This document shows positions 41,193 through 51,363 of a stretch of DNA of 64,000 nucleotides, in pieces. The notes under the pieces were generated by a model. It worked only from the letters and a program-made list of their open reading frames with translations, was not told the origin of the DNA and ran no database searches. Source of the stretch: Arthrobacter sp. Hiyo8 (GTDB lineage Bacteria > Actinomycetota > Actinomycetes > Actinomycetales > Micrococcaceae); assembly GCA_001549895.1 (NCBI GenBank), contig AP014720.1, forward strand, positions 124,001 to 188,000. The letters run 5' to 3'. Each line of letters opens with the position of its first letter. Within the stretch, counting starts at the first letter, position 1. The position numbers were made by a program, and so were the translations under genes.

Positions 41193-41611
41193 CCTAGATG
41201 ATTAATTCCGATTGGATTCAGTGGTCGTAGGCGGTCAGGGATCGTTTGCGGGGCGCGTCGATCGCCAGTTGTGCCAGATTGCTGCGGCGAGGGCGAGGAG
41301 TCTGGCATCGGTGCCTGCTTTGACGCCTTCAGGGTGCGTCCGCCGTGTTGTTCGAGGGTGAGCTGGCCTTTGAGGGTGTCGAAAACCGACTCGATCCATT
41401 GCCGGGTCCCGCCGAGTTTGCCCAAGCGCGGCGCTTCTCGTCCTGGCGTTCGGACGGATGATGCGGGCGCCCAGGTCTTCGCTGATGAATGTCTCGAAAG
41501 AGTGTGGTCAGGAGAGTGTTTACGTCGGGGTTCACATACCGGGTTTAACACTCTCCGCTTGACTTTGAAAGCCTCCCCGCCGTTCCGGGCAATCGGAATT
41601 ACTCATCTAGG
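41193..41611 (-). mobile_element. IS982-like remnant, 419 bp, with 21-bp inverted ends
   Basis: CCTAGATGATTAATTCCGATT at 41193-41213 and AATCGGAATTACTCATCTAGG at 41591-41611 are inverted copies with one mismatch. Inside, leftward, is the C-terminus of an IS982-type transposase: RQWIESVFDTLKGQLTLEQHGGRT, then after a shift RLLALAAAIWHNWRS and RKRSLTAYDH with stop at 41218. Only the last 80-90 residues remain, so the copy is an internal-deletion derivative; its ends could still be moved by an intact relative. No target duplication was seen. Confidence 0.72.
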
Positions 41612-41807
41612 CCCACGTGAGCGGCGAAGATGTCCACATGATGACGGGAAACGTGTTTCGCGTTTCCCACTGCGGCTGTGGGTCGCTTCTCTCGTACGCC
41701 GTCTGGCCGACGGTGTTCTTCCCCTCCGACATATCGCGTCCCCACGCTCTACACAAGCCGTGGCAAGGGAATACGCCCTACTCAGAATGAGAGCCTTATT
41801 GTTTGAG

Positions 41808-41818
41808 TGTTGACAATT
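41808..41818. promoter_or_regulatory. operator-like half-palindrome before the peptide-type importer
   Basis: GTGTTGACAAT, reverse of ATTGTCAACAC, 80 bases before the ATPase start; a further TTGTC follows. Matches the island motif with a degenerate right half. Confidence 0.5.
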
Positions 41819-41897
41819 GTCCTATCCACTTCTAGCTTTAAAGCAACGATCCGGGGCATCAACGATGATGCGTCCCGCGAAAATGCAGAGGGAAATC

Positions 41898-43534
41898 GTG
41901 GACACTCTTGAAGTCACTGACCTGAAGATCTCGATTCGTGGTAGAGAGATCGTGAAGGGTATCTCATTCGCCGTAGCCCAGGGGCAGCGGGTCTGCCTGC
42001 TGGGCGAGTCCGGTTCGGGCAAGTCCCTCACCGCAGCCGCAGTCCTTGGCCGGTTGCCGTCAAATGCTGTCACCGAAGGCAGCATCCGCATCAACGGAGT
42101 CGAGGTGCTGGGCGTTCCGGTGTCGAAGAGACCGGACCACGCACGCGTCGCAATGGTGTTCCAGGACTCCGCCGTTGCACTCAATCCCTTGGTCCGCCTC
42201 CGTGATCAGCTCGTCGAGCCGCTGCGCCGTCATCGGGGCCTCTCGAGGCGGGATGCTCTCAGCGCCGCCATCGAACTGGCCGGCTCGGTGGGGCTCCCCG
42301 ATCCCGAACGTATTGTCAACCGTTTCTGCTCGGAGCTGTCCGGGGCCAGCGTCAGCGGGTGTGTATCGCGCTGGCACTGGCGTGCAATACGCGTCTGATG
42401 GTCGCCGATGAGCCGACGACGGCGCTGGACGTCGTGACGCAGGCGCGTGTCCTGGACGTGCTGAAGAAGTACACGACAGGCAAGAACACCCCGGCACTGC
42501 TGTTCATCACCCACGATTTCGCCGTCGCTTCCGAGCTATGCAGCGAGGCGGTCGTGATGAAGGACGGCGACATCGTCGAGCAGGGGCAGATCCACAAGAT
42601 CTTCGCCTCGCCGAAGCACCCATATACCTGTGAGTTGATCCGCGCGGCACGTGCCGCGACGGTCGAGCCCTACATCGAGAAGCTCCAGGCGGAAGACCGG
42701 GCCGTGCAAGCGCCCGGGCATCCGATCTTCTTCGATATTGGCGGGGTGAGCCGCGCCTATCCCATGCCTCGCAAGAGGCCGTTCACCCAACGAGAGATGA
42801 AGGTTGCGCTGCAGTCGACGACGCTCGCCATTGCGGCAGGTGAACGGATTGGGATCGTGGGGGTCTCGGGGTCCGGCAAGACAACCCTGCTGAAGATCCT
42901 GCTGGCGCTGGACTCCACCGACACCGGGGGAGTGGCCTGCGATGGGAAAGAGGTGTTCCCGGCCGACATCCGCGAGCTGAAGTGGTATCGCCGCCGGGTG
43001 CAGTACGTGCCCCAGGACCCGGCCAGCTCGCTGCACCCGTTCATGACCGTCCGGCAACTCGTGGCCGAACCGCTGGTTCGCCTGAAGGTCCCAGGCGACC
43101 GCGACCAGGCCGTGCGGGAGGCGCTCGAATCCGTCGGACTCGACGAAAAGTTCCTTTCGCGCCGCGCCAGCGAGCTCTCGGGAGGGCAGGCCCAGCGCGT
43201 GGCGATTGCCCGCGCGATCGCCACCAAGCCCGACTTCCTAATCGCCGACGAGCCTGTCAGCGGACTGGACCTGCCGATGCGGGAGTCGATCGTCGCCCTC
43301 CTGACCCGCATCTCGGACGAGCGCGGCACGGGCATCGTGGTGGTCTCACATGACCTGTCCATGGTGGCCAGCATGTGTCACCGAACGGTGGTCATGCACG
43401 GTGGAGAGGTCGTCGAAGACGCCCCGACAGCCCAACTGCTCACCGCTCCGCAGCATCCCCGAACCCGGGAGCTCCTCGCGGCAATCCCCACCCTGCACAT
43501 CCTCCCCCAGGCGCTCGTCGCCGCGGAGAGCTGA
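41898..43534 (+). pseudogene. fused double ATPase of an oligopeptide/nickel-type ABC importer, frameshifted
   Basis: DppD and DppF in one polypeptide of about 545 residues. GTG 41898 follows GAGGGAA; ATGs at 41883 or 41862 are alternatives. Domain 1: Walker A LLGESGSGKS, MVFQDSAVALNPL, signature LSGGQRQRVCIALAL after repairing one base near 42343, Walker B MVADEPTTALD, FITHDFAVAS. Linker with HPYTCELIRAARAA (OPN region). Domain 2: IVGVSGSGKTTLLKI, VPQDPASSLHP, LSGGQAQRVAIARAIA, LIADEPVSGLD, VSHDLS. One open frame runs from Walker B of domain 1 through domain 2, so the fusion is directly visible. Confidence 0.92.
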
Positions 43535-43606
43535 ACGCCATTCCGCAGGACGTCCGCAGCATTCCCGACACCCAAAATCAAGCCCATCCCCTGAAAGGCC
43601 CAACCG

Positions 43607-45115
43607 ATGAACCATGTACGTCGCCGCTCGACGATGACCGGCGCACTCATGCTCGCCTCCGCTCTTTCCCTCACCGGATGCTTCGCCGGAGGATCCGCTG
43701 ACGCATCAGGCGGCGGGGCGCCCGCATTCGGCTGGCCATGGCCATAGCTCCCATTGGCGGGCTCTCCCCGTACAGCAACGACGCGTCCGACCTCTCGCGA
43801 TGGGACACCGCCGAGTCGCTCACCCAGCTCGACACGTCGGGGAACCCCCAGCCCTCGCTCGCGACCTCGTGGAAGCAGATCGACGACGTGACCTGGGAGT
43901 TCACCATCCGCTCGGGTGTGACGTTCCAGGATGGCACGAAGCTCGATGCCAAGGCTGTTGTCAACTCGCTGCAGAAGGCCCTCGACGCAAAATCCCGCCC
44001 GATCGCCTTCGACGGGTTTAACATGAAGCTCTCAACGCCTGACGACATGACCGTGCGGATGGTCACGGCGTCCCCCGACCCGATTCTGCCTGCGCGCCTG
44101 TCGAACCCGCAACTGGTTATCCTCTCCGCCGCGGCGTACAAGCCGGACGGTACCGTCAGCCCCGTCGGCACGGGAACCGGGGCATTCAAGATCACCAACG
44201 TCGGAGGGAAGACGACGGCGACGCTGGACCGCTATGACGGGTACTGGGGAACGAAGGCGAAGGCCGCGGGCATCGACGTCACCTTCGCCAGCGACGGCAC
44301 GGCGCGCGCCGCCTCCCTGCGGTCCGGATCGGCTGACATTGCCGAATCAATACCCGTGTCCCAGATTCCGCTCATGGACCCCAAGCTGCTGCATCAGGTG
44401 AACATGCCTCGGACGACCTCGCTGTACTTCAACAACTCCAAGGGAGTGTTCGCCGACCCCTCGATGCGGGCGGCAGCGCGGGCAGCCCTTGACGTGAACG
44501 CCATCGTATCCGGGGTCTACGAAGGACACGGCGACGCGGCGGACGGGCTCTTCGGTCCCGCCATCCCCTGGGCGAAAGACCTCCGGGGAAACACCGCCTC
44601 CTCGATCGCCCCGGCAACCCGAAGGGCAAGCAGGTAACCCTGGCGACCTACACGGACCGTCCCGAACTGCCCGAGGTCGCCGTACTCGTTCAGCAGCAAT
44701 TGGAGAAGGCCGGCTTCGTGGTCAAGCAGGACATCCGTCAGTATTCGAACTTGTCCAAGGACGCACTGGGCGGGGCGTTCGACATGGTGATCGGCTCGAG
44801 GTCGACCGTGCTCGACACCGGCGACCCCGTCGGTTACCTCCAGGGCGACTACACCTGCAAGGGCACAGGCTACATCCTCGCCCGGCTGTGCAACCCTCAG
44901 ATCGACCAGGCCATCGCCAACGCATCCGCCCTGAAGCTCGGGCCGACCGGGAGAAGGCCATCATGGGGGTGGAGGCGACCCTGCTCCAGCAGGACGTCCT
45001 GGTCCCGATCGTATACGAACAAGCCCTCCAGGGCGAGGCCTCCGGGGTCAACGGCGCCGTCCGCGATCCTTTCGCGCGTCTCCTGATCAACAGCGACACG
45101 ACGGTCGTCCGGTGA
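43607..45115 (+). pseudogene. oligopeptide-type solute-binding lipoprotein (SBP family 5), frameshifted
   Basis: ATG 43607 follows GAAAGG; lipobox LTGC with Cys25. After a break near 43715: LAMAIAPIGGLSPYSND, QLDTSGNPQPSLATSW, WEFTIRSGVTFQDGTKLDAKAV (family-5 hallmark), VGTGTGAFKI, LDRYDGYWG. Further breaks near 44600 and 44935; the last parts read VTLATYTDRPELPEVAVLVQQQLEKAGF and PIVYEQALQGEASGV. About 502 residues. Between the fused ATPase (72 bases) and the permease gene (37 bases) in one operon. Substrate could be a peptide, nickel complex or opine-like compound. Confidence 0.88.
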
Positions 45116-45152
45116 TGGCACACAATCTCAGTACGGAGCAGAAGGAGTAGCC

Positions 45153-47039
45153 ATGGCCAACTCCACCCAACTCGTCCCTGTCCTTCGGAGACGCGCGCAA
45201 AGTCCTCAGAGAAGAGGCAGGTGGCGCAAGTGGGTTCCCACAGCGTCACGGATCATCTCGGCGATGGCCGTGATCTTCTTCCTGGGCATGCTCCCCTGGA
45301 TGTCCAACAGGGATCCCGCAGTGTCGATCTTCCAGGCCCGCTACCCCGACGCGAACATAACCCCGACCGCACTGGACGGTATCCGGCAGGAGCTTGGTCT
45401 GGGCGCCGGCCGTTCGGGTGTTCTTCACCTGGTTCGGGAAGGCGCTCACGGGCGACTGGGGTGTGTCCTGGGTCAGCCAGCAGCCTGTGCTGCCGCGGAT
45501 GCTGGGCGCCCTGGGTGTATCCCTTTCGCTCATGGTCTTCTCCCTCGCCGTGGCCACGGTGCTCACCGCGGCCCTGAGCATCCCGACCTTCCGCAGGGCC
45601 TGGCCGGGCGCACCGACCGGCCCGGAGGCGGCCTCGCGGCGGCGTTCACCTCGATGCCCGAATTCCTGCTGGCCTCGCTACTCTTGGTCGTCTTCGCCGT
45701 GTGGCTGCGATGGTTCCCGCCCTACGGCTGGGCCAATCTGTCCAACGTCGTCCTGCCGGCGCTCTCGATGGGCCTGCCAGCCGGAGGCTACATGGGACGA
45801 CTGTTCTCCGACGCCGTGGCAACCACCTTCAGCGAGCACTGGGTGGCCACCTGGTCGGTCGCAGGCTTCTCGAAGAAGCGCATGGTCACCGCGGTGATCC
45901 GCCGCTCCCTCCCGGGCATCACCCCGCAGATCGGCCTCGTGTTCGTGGCCGTCACAGCCGCCGCCGTCTCGGTCGAGCTGGTCTTCTCGATCCCGGGCAT
46001 CGGCAGCGCGACCCTGAACGCGGCACAGGCCCAGGACCTGCCGATGCTCCAGGCCGGGTGATCCTCCTGATGTTCTTGGCGATGTTCCTCGGGGTCAGCG
46101 CGGGAATCGTCCGGCGCCTCCTGCTGGGCCGGCACTGCGGACCCACGCCGTCCCCACCGCCGTGCCGAAGCCGCCGAGCCCGCGCAAGGCTTGGATCCTG
46201 CCCATCGCCTCGATATCGGTCATCGTGGTACTCGTCCTCCTCGGCCTGCCCCGGGACCCGTATGCCGCCGCCTGGCCGCGCCTCGCGGCACCGAGCTGGG
46301 CGATCCCCCTGGGCGCCGACGAGTCCGGCCGCGACCTGCTCGCGCGGATCTCGCACGGCGCGCTTGATACCGTCTTCGTCGCGATCGCCGTCAGCGCCCT
46401 GTGCTTCGTGTTGGGCATCGTCATCGGAATGTTCCCCAACGCCGCAGCCGGGCTGATCGAGGTCAAGAACGCGCTGCCGCCGGTGATCGCGGGCCTGATC
46501 GTCGCGGGCATCATCGGCCCCTCGGCCATCGGTGCGGCTTTGGCTATAACCCTCGCCGGGTGGGCGCCGCTTGCAGCCCATACTGCAGCCCTCGTGGCCG
46601 AAGTCAGGGCCCAGCCGTACGTGCAGATAGCACCGATGTTGGGAGTGGGCCGTGCCCGCCTCATGATCCGCTACGTGCTCCCCGGCGTGGTCGGCCCGTG
46701 TTCCGGCACGCCGCACTCCGCCTGCCAGGCATCGCCCTCGCACTCGCGGCCCTCGGATTCCTCGGCCTCGGCCCGCGACCGCCGGCACCGGACTGGGGCC
46801 TGATCCTCGCAGAGGGCATGCCCTATGTGGAACGCGCACCGCTTGTGGTGCTCGTCCCCGCCGGAGCACTCGTGCTGCTCTCGGTGTTCGCAGTCTCGCT
46901 CTCGAGCCTCACCGTCGACTTCCGCAGCGGCCGAGACGGAATCCGTCGCGGTCGAACAATGCGCTTGCAGAACCGCTCGCCCCAGAACACCGCCCCGACG
47001 CCCGTTGTCCGCGACCATTTCGGTCCGAGCAAGCAGTAA
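45153..47039 (+). pseudogene. apparently fused DppB-DppC permease of the peptide-type importer, frameshifted
   Basis: ATG 45153. First half is DppB-like: ALTGDWGVSWVSQQPVLPRM, SMPEFLLASLLLVVFAV, LPALSMGLPAGGYMGRLFSDA (EAA-type loop), VSVELVFSIPGIGSATLNAAQAQDLP. Second half is DppC-like: SWAIPLGADESGRDLLARISHGA, AIAVSALCFVLGIVIGM, IAPMLGVGRARLMIRYVLPG, ALAALGFLGLG. Breaks near 45410, 45605, 46060, 46128 and 46695. After repairing 46060 and 46128 no stop separates the halves (GPALRTHAVPTAVPKPPSP links them), so a fused permease of about 630 residues fits, matching the fused ATPase. Alternatively a second gene starts at GTG 46162. Confidence 0.8.
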
Positions 47040-47059
47040 AGCCCCTGACCGGATCCACT

Positions 47060-47132
47060 GCCACGGTGAGTTTTCTTGCCTCCGATCGTCTCGCGCTGTG
47101 GATAGCAGCGAGGCTGAGGAACTCACCGTGGC
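47060..47132 (+). terminator. long hairpin after the importer operon
   Basis: GCCACGGTGAGTT at 47060-47072 pairs perfectly with AACTCACCGTGGC at 47120-47132; an inner CTCGC/GCGAG pair tightens the 47-base loop. It begins 20 bases after the permease stop. No T-run, as is common in high-GC bacteria. It could instead be a regulatory or mobile-element repeat. Confidence 0.45.
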
Positions 47133-47275
47133 GGTGCGGTGCGTTCTCACGATTGAGCGCTGCCCCGCCTTCACCAGACCCCACCCGTTTGACGAACCCG
47201 TCCTCGAGAGAACGAATGGCACATCCTTCAGTACCGGCCTCGTGCATAGCCTTCACGGCGAACGACCGAGCGCAC

Positions 47276-47437
47276 ATGGACGAACAGCTCGTCCGCAGCG
47301 TGAACTATCTCGTTGAGCACGCCTTGCGGCGTCCAGAGACGGGAATTCTCGTTACACGGCATTCGCCATGCGACTTCACGGTCGAGTTCCACCCTGACGT
47401 CCCATTCGGCGTCACCTACGAGCGCAGGAACTGGTAG
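47276..47437 (+). CDS. small hypothetical protein
   Basis: 53 residues from ATG 47276 (MDEQLVRSVNYLVEHALRRP), ending VPFGVTYERRNW. Resembles short actinobacterial proteins of unknown function with an ILVTRH...F motif. No clear ribosome binding site. Support is composition and pattern only. Confidence 0.35.
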   Translation: MDEQLVRSVNYLVEHALRRPETGILVTRHSPCDFTVEFHPDVPFGVTYERRNW

Positions 47438-47819
47438 ACAAACAGGGCCTCGCTACAGAAACGTCGATTGACGGGTCCTCCTCCGGCGCTGCGCCTGGTG
47501 CGGTACGGGTCGTTCTGCGCCGCCTGCATCTTCAACGGTCAACTCAGCAATACCACGAACCTGAACCCTGGCGAGCATGTTCCGAAGCCCGTTTCGCCGA
47601 CCGCCCGGTCAGATGGAGGCTTCGCTTGGTGCCCGGAACGGCCGGAGATCAGTGCGGGATCTGGGTGGTCCAATCCCGAGGTCGAAGCGAGCACTCGGGA
47701 CGGGTACGACGAGAGATCTGCCAGATTATTGCGGAAAGGCACCACGATTGCAGAGGCCGACGGATGCACCTTCGAAATCGGCCCGGTGCACGGGTCCGTG
47801 ACATTGCCGCTGAAGAACG

Positions 47820-48130
47820 GTAAGGAAGGGCTTGTAGCGCACCTGCCCGTCACGGACCTTGAGGTGGATAGCGTCGACGTACTGCCGGGTCCAGGGGCCG
47901 TGAGGACCGTTCAGCCATGTCCCGGCACCTACTCGATGATCCTGCTGACCGCGTACTTGGACAGGCGGCCCTGTATACCTCGTCGAAGTGCTCCGCGAGG
48001 GCGTTGCGCACGTCCGACCCCAACGGGGTCTGCCTGTGCTCGTGCCGGAGGTGCTCGGTGAACTCGGCGTCCAGGGCGGTCTCGAGGTGAGCCGATTAGG
48101 CGTATGGCTGTGGCCTCTGCTGCTTCCGGG
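47820..48130 (-). mobile_element. IS256-family transposase remnant
   Basis: Leftward, broken in several frames: AEFTEHLRHEHRQTPLGSDV, an IIDEVPG piece, then QYVDAIHLKVRDGQVRYKPF, the DDE first-Asp segment (YVDAIHxKVRDGQVxNxPF) of IS256/Mutator transposases. Later catalytic parts are missing. The flanks (47438-47819 and 48131-48429) show no gene. Confidence 0.7.
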
Positions 48131-48429
48131 GACCGCTTGTCTATATTGAACCCGAGAAGTTCCTCGTCGCACTACGGCTACCCGGCCAGGACTCCCAGAA
48201 GTGGAATTGGGCGTACGGCCGTGAGATTCCCAGTCCTATCCGGGGTTGCGCGCCGGCAGTCGTGAACGCGGTGAACCTGTCGTGAAAGACCTCGGCTCCC
48301 GTACCGCCGCGCCCGCGTCGGGCAGGGATGGCTTGAACACCTAATTCGGAAGGTCCTCGGTCGTACGAGCGCTGTGTGAGGTCGCGCGACGATGTCTCGC
48401 GGTGGTACTCATACCTTCTGCCAACCTCG

Positions 48430-49704
48430 TCAAGCCATTTGCGTGAAGGTGAACCACAGAAGCGTGATATTGAGCGCGAAGACGAGCCCGGCGCTCGTCC
48501 ACGATGCTGCTCTGAGCATCAGTGAGGACGCGAACGCACCGACAAGACTCGGGTCGGAGGTTAGCCGGATGAGCGGAACGAGCGCGAAGGGGATGCCGAA
48601 GCTCAGCACGACCTGGCTGACGACAAGCGAGAGGGTCGGGTCGAAGCCGAGCGAGAGGAGCAGTACAGAGGGGACGAGCGTGATGGCCCTTCGAAGTGCG
48701 ACGGGGATGCGCCGCTGGAGCAGGCCGTCCATGATCGTTGCCCAGCGTAGGAACCGACTGCGCTCGAGGCGAGGCCGCTTGCAAGGAGCCCGATGGCGAA
48801 AACAGTGCCAACGAGCGGGCCGAGCGCCTCCGTGATAGCCGCGTGTGCTCCCTCGATGGTGCCGGTGCCGTCTTCACCGCCGAGTGTAGAGGCCGCGAGG
48901 AGGAGCATGCCGACATTGACAATGCCTGCGATGCCCAGCGCGATGAGCACGTCCAGTCGCGTACCGCGCAGGAGACGGGCGACGGCGGTTGCGGGAACCG
49001 CGTGTGCGGGTCTGCGCGGTGCCGGTCCCGTGAGAGCGCTGAATGGACGTAGATCGCGTGCGGCATGACGGTCGCTCCGAGCATCGAGGCGGCCAGCAGC
49101 AGGGTGTCCGGCCCTCGAAATGCGGAACAAGACCGGCGAGGACGCCAGCAGGCGACGGCGGACGGACGATGAGTCCCGCGAGGAATCCTATGGTGATAAC
49201 CGCAAGTAGGCCGATGATCACGAGCTCGAAGCGCTGCTGTGTCCGGTGGTCTTGGATTGCGAGGATACCCATCGAGACGGCCCCCACAATAAGGGCACCG
49301 ACCGGCAGGGGCAGGCGGAACAGGAGCTGGAGCGCGACGGCTCCACCTACGACCTCCGCAAGATCGGTCGCTAGCGCAACGACTTCGGCTTGGAGCCAGA
49401 AGAGGCGTCGACCCCGGGGTCGGAGGCGTTCACTGAGGAGCTCCGGGAGCGTGCGCCCGGTGACTATCCCGAGCTTGGCGGACTGGTACTGGATGAGCAT
49501 GGCCATCCCGTTTGCGATCGCGAGCACCCAGATGAGGAGGTAACCGTACTGTGCGCCGGCGGTGAGGTTGGCGGCGACGTTGCCGGGGTCGACGTAGGCT
49601 ATGGAGGCCACGAAGGCGGGCCGAGGAGGCCCGCAGCGAGGCGCCCCCGCCGCGGGCAGCCACCCGCGGCGGGTATCGCGCGCGGTCCTACTCATCGTCG
49701 CCAC
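48430..49704 (-). pseudogene. mntH: Nramp-family divalent metal (Mn2+/Fe2+) transporter, frameshifted
   Basis: Proton-coupled metal importer. Start near 49704 or 49695. TM1 AFVASIAYVDPGNVAANL carries the DPGN metal motif; TM6 region MLGATVMPHAIYVHS carries the MPH motif. Other helices: LIWVLAIANGMAMLIQYQSAKLG, VALATDLAEVVGGAVALQLLF, TQQRFELVIIGLLAVI. Breaks near 49112, 49022 and 48745, with the N-terminal 25 residues also suspect; the end reads SFGIPFALVPLIRLTSDPSLVG. About 420 residues. Unrelated in function to the catabolic genes. Confidence 0.9.
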
Positions 49705-50122
49705 CCCAATGTAGCTTGGCGCACTCCAGATCGTCTCAATCCTTGCCCTGCCTCATCTGTAGATCATTCCGGCCTTTGTCGCTGCCGGACAAATAGCGTC
49801 GGCAGGAACGGCCTGCCGAGCCGGCTGATGGGAAGCTGAGGACGCCGAACGCTCCGAGCAACGGCGCGTCGTCACCCGCCCTAGTCTCGATGAGCCGACG
49901 CACCGAGATGCTCTACCGATGGCGGAGCATCACAGCGCTCCTGCTCAGCTGCGGGTCTGGACCGACCACTCCGCATGGGGCCCTCCAGCGGACCCCGATG
50001 CTTTTCGTGTCACGGCGAGCAGCTTGGGCGACCTCACCTCGTGGTGCCGTCGGTGCCGTCCAGGGTCCGTGAGAGCGCTCGGGGAGTTCCCGTGCTCGCG
50101 CTACGGAGTCGGAGACCGATTG
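49705..50122. other. intergenic, no gene recognised
   Basis: About 400 bases between two leftward genes. Near its right edge GATTGTCAACCG (50118-50129) resembles half of the island motif but overlaps the GntR stop region. Confidence 0.4.
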
Positions 50123-50908
50123 TCAACCGCGGCTGGTTGCGAGAACTGCCGGGTTCCGCTGCGAAGGGGCTGAGGCCGCTTCCGAGGACGTGGCCTTCTG
50201 AAGCATCGGGCCTCGGTTCTTGCGGCGCGTCAAATCGTTGGCGGGTGGGCGCAGCTCGTCCTCGGCGAGGGAGAGATGCTGATGAAGAACGTGATGGAGC
50301 GCGTTCAGATCGCCCCGCTCAATGAGGACCGCCAGCTCTCTGTGCCCGGAAAGAACACGGTCGGGATCAGGGTGGGCGTCGGCGAGGTGCGCCATGCAGA
50401 TGAGCGCTTCGGTGGCGAGTGTGGCATACGCCCGCACAAGGCGCGTGTTCCGGGTCTCTCGGACCAGCGTTGTGTGGAATTCGAGGTCGATGCGGTGGAT
50501 CGCCGACCAGTCGAGTGCGTCGGCGGGCTTGTGCATTCGAGAAATGATCTCGTTGAGCTGTGCGGTGACGGAGGCTCGAGACGCGTGGTCTCTGCTGGCC
50601 AGGATCGAAGCGGCGGCGATTTCGATCGCCTCACGGGCTTCGTAGACCTCCCTGACATCATCTGGGGTCAATTCCCGGACGAATACGCCGCGGTTCGGCC
50701 GGCCGATCAGAATGCCCTCCTGCATGAGACGGTGCAGCGCCTCGCGCACAGGCCCTCGGGAGACGTTCAACTGGCCGGCGACCTGGGCCTCGTTGATCTG
50801 CTCGCCTGGCTCGAACACGCCGTTGATAATCCCCTCGCGCAGCTGATCCGCGATGATGACCGCCGTCGGTCGTGGCGCTATGGCCGAGAGCGCGTTCACT
50901 CCACTCAC
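50123..50908 (-). CDS. GntR-family regulator, FCD subfamily (copy 4)
   Basis: GTG 50908 is chosen for GAGGAGG 5 bases upstream; upstream ATG at 50965 lacks one. HTH at about 15-80 (NEAQVAGQLNVSRGPVREALHRLMQEGIL), FCD domain with VREVYEAREAIEIAAASIL, HRIDLEFHTTLVRETRN and VLSGHRELAVLIERG. 261 residues, longer than average because of a Ser/Ala-rich tail. Close paralogue of the regulator at 27663. Divergent from the reductase at 51364; GTTGACAATC at 51001-51010 lies between. Confidence 0.92.
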   Translation of the reverse strand: MSGVNALSAIAPRPTAVIIADQLREGIINGVFEPGEQINEAQVAGQLNVSRGPVREALHRLMQEGILIGRPNRGVFVRELTPDDVREVYEAREAIEIAAASILASRDHASRASVTAQLNEIISRMHKPADALDWSAIHRIDLEFHTTLVRETRNTRLVRAYATLATEALICMAHLADAHPDPDRVLSGHRELAVLIERGDLNALHHVLHQHLSLAEDELRPPANDLTRRKNRGPMLQKATSSEAASAPSQRNPAVLATSRG

Positions 50909-51000
50909 GATCCCTCCTCGAGTTGATGATGCCGATTCCCCGTCTCTCGGTCCGCCGATCGACATGGCTATAAAGCTCACGATAGCAGGATTAGCACATA

Positions 51001-51010
51001 GTTGACAATC
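51001..51010. promoter_or_regulatory. operator-like half-site
   Basis: GTTGACAATC, a strong half of the island palindrome, 93 bases upstream of the GntR start and in the shared promoter region. Confidence 0.5.
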
Positions 51011-51363
51011 ATGCGATCTATGCCACCATGGGCGAGTAGGAGACCTCCTGGAGACCATCTAGCCGAAAGGACTGCCATGAGAAGGCAACTGCCGAGGTTC
51101 CCGGCAAGATGGAGTCGTCGCGCACGGTGTGGGAGTGAAGGCATCCGAGCGGGTCTGTGGGAAGTGGGGCCTGGCATGGTCCCCAACACACGGACCAATT
51201 ACCACGAGCTGTGCCAGAAAAGCTCCGGCCGAGCACGCTCGCCGGGTTGGACGGCAACGAAACCGGACGGAATCGCTGTTCAGCACTACCAAGGGCTGGA
51301 AGGGGCGCCCGGGCGTTCCTTGGCAAGGCCAGGCGAAGGTCATCGACGGAAGGTCGTGTGGTG
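51011..51363. other. leader region without recognised gene
   Basis: Begins with AGCCGAAAGGACTGCC before ATG 51077, which could start a short frame of about 95 residues rich in Arg/Gly that does not resemble a known family. By context a small 2Fe-2S or partner protein would be expected beside the reductase, but the cysteine pattern is not visible in any frame. Confidence 0.3.

Noticed and set aside
47468..48061. Rightward frame of 197 residues
   Set aside because: It covers the antisense of an IS256 transposase remnant and resembles nothing.
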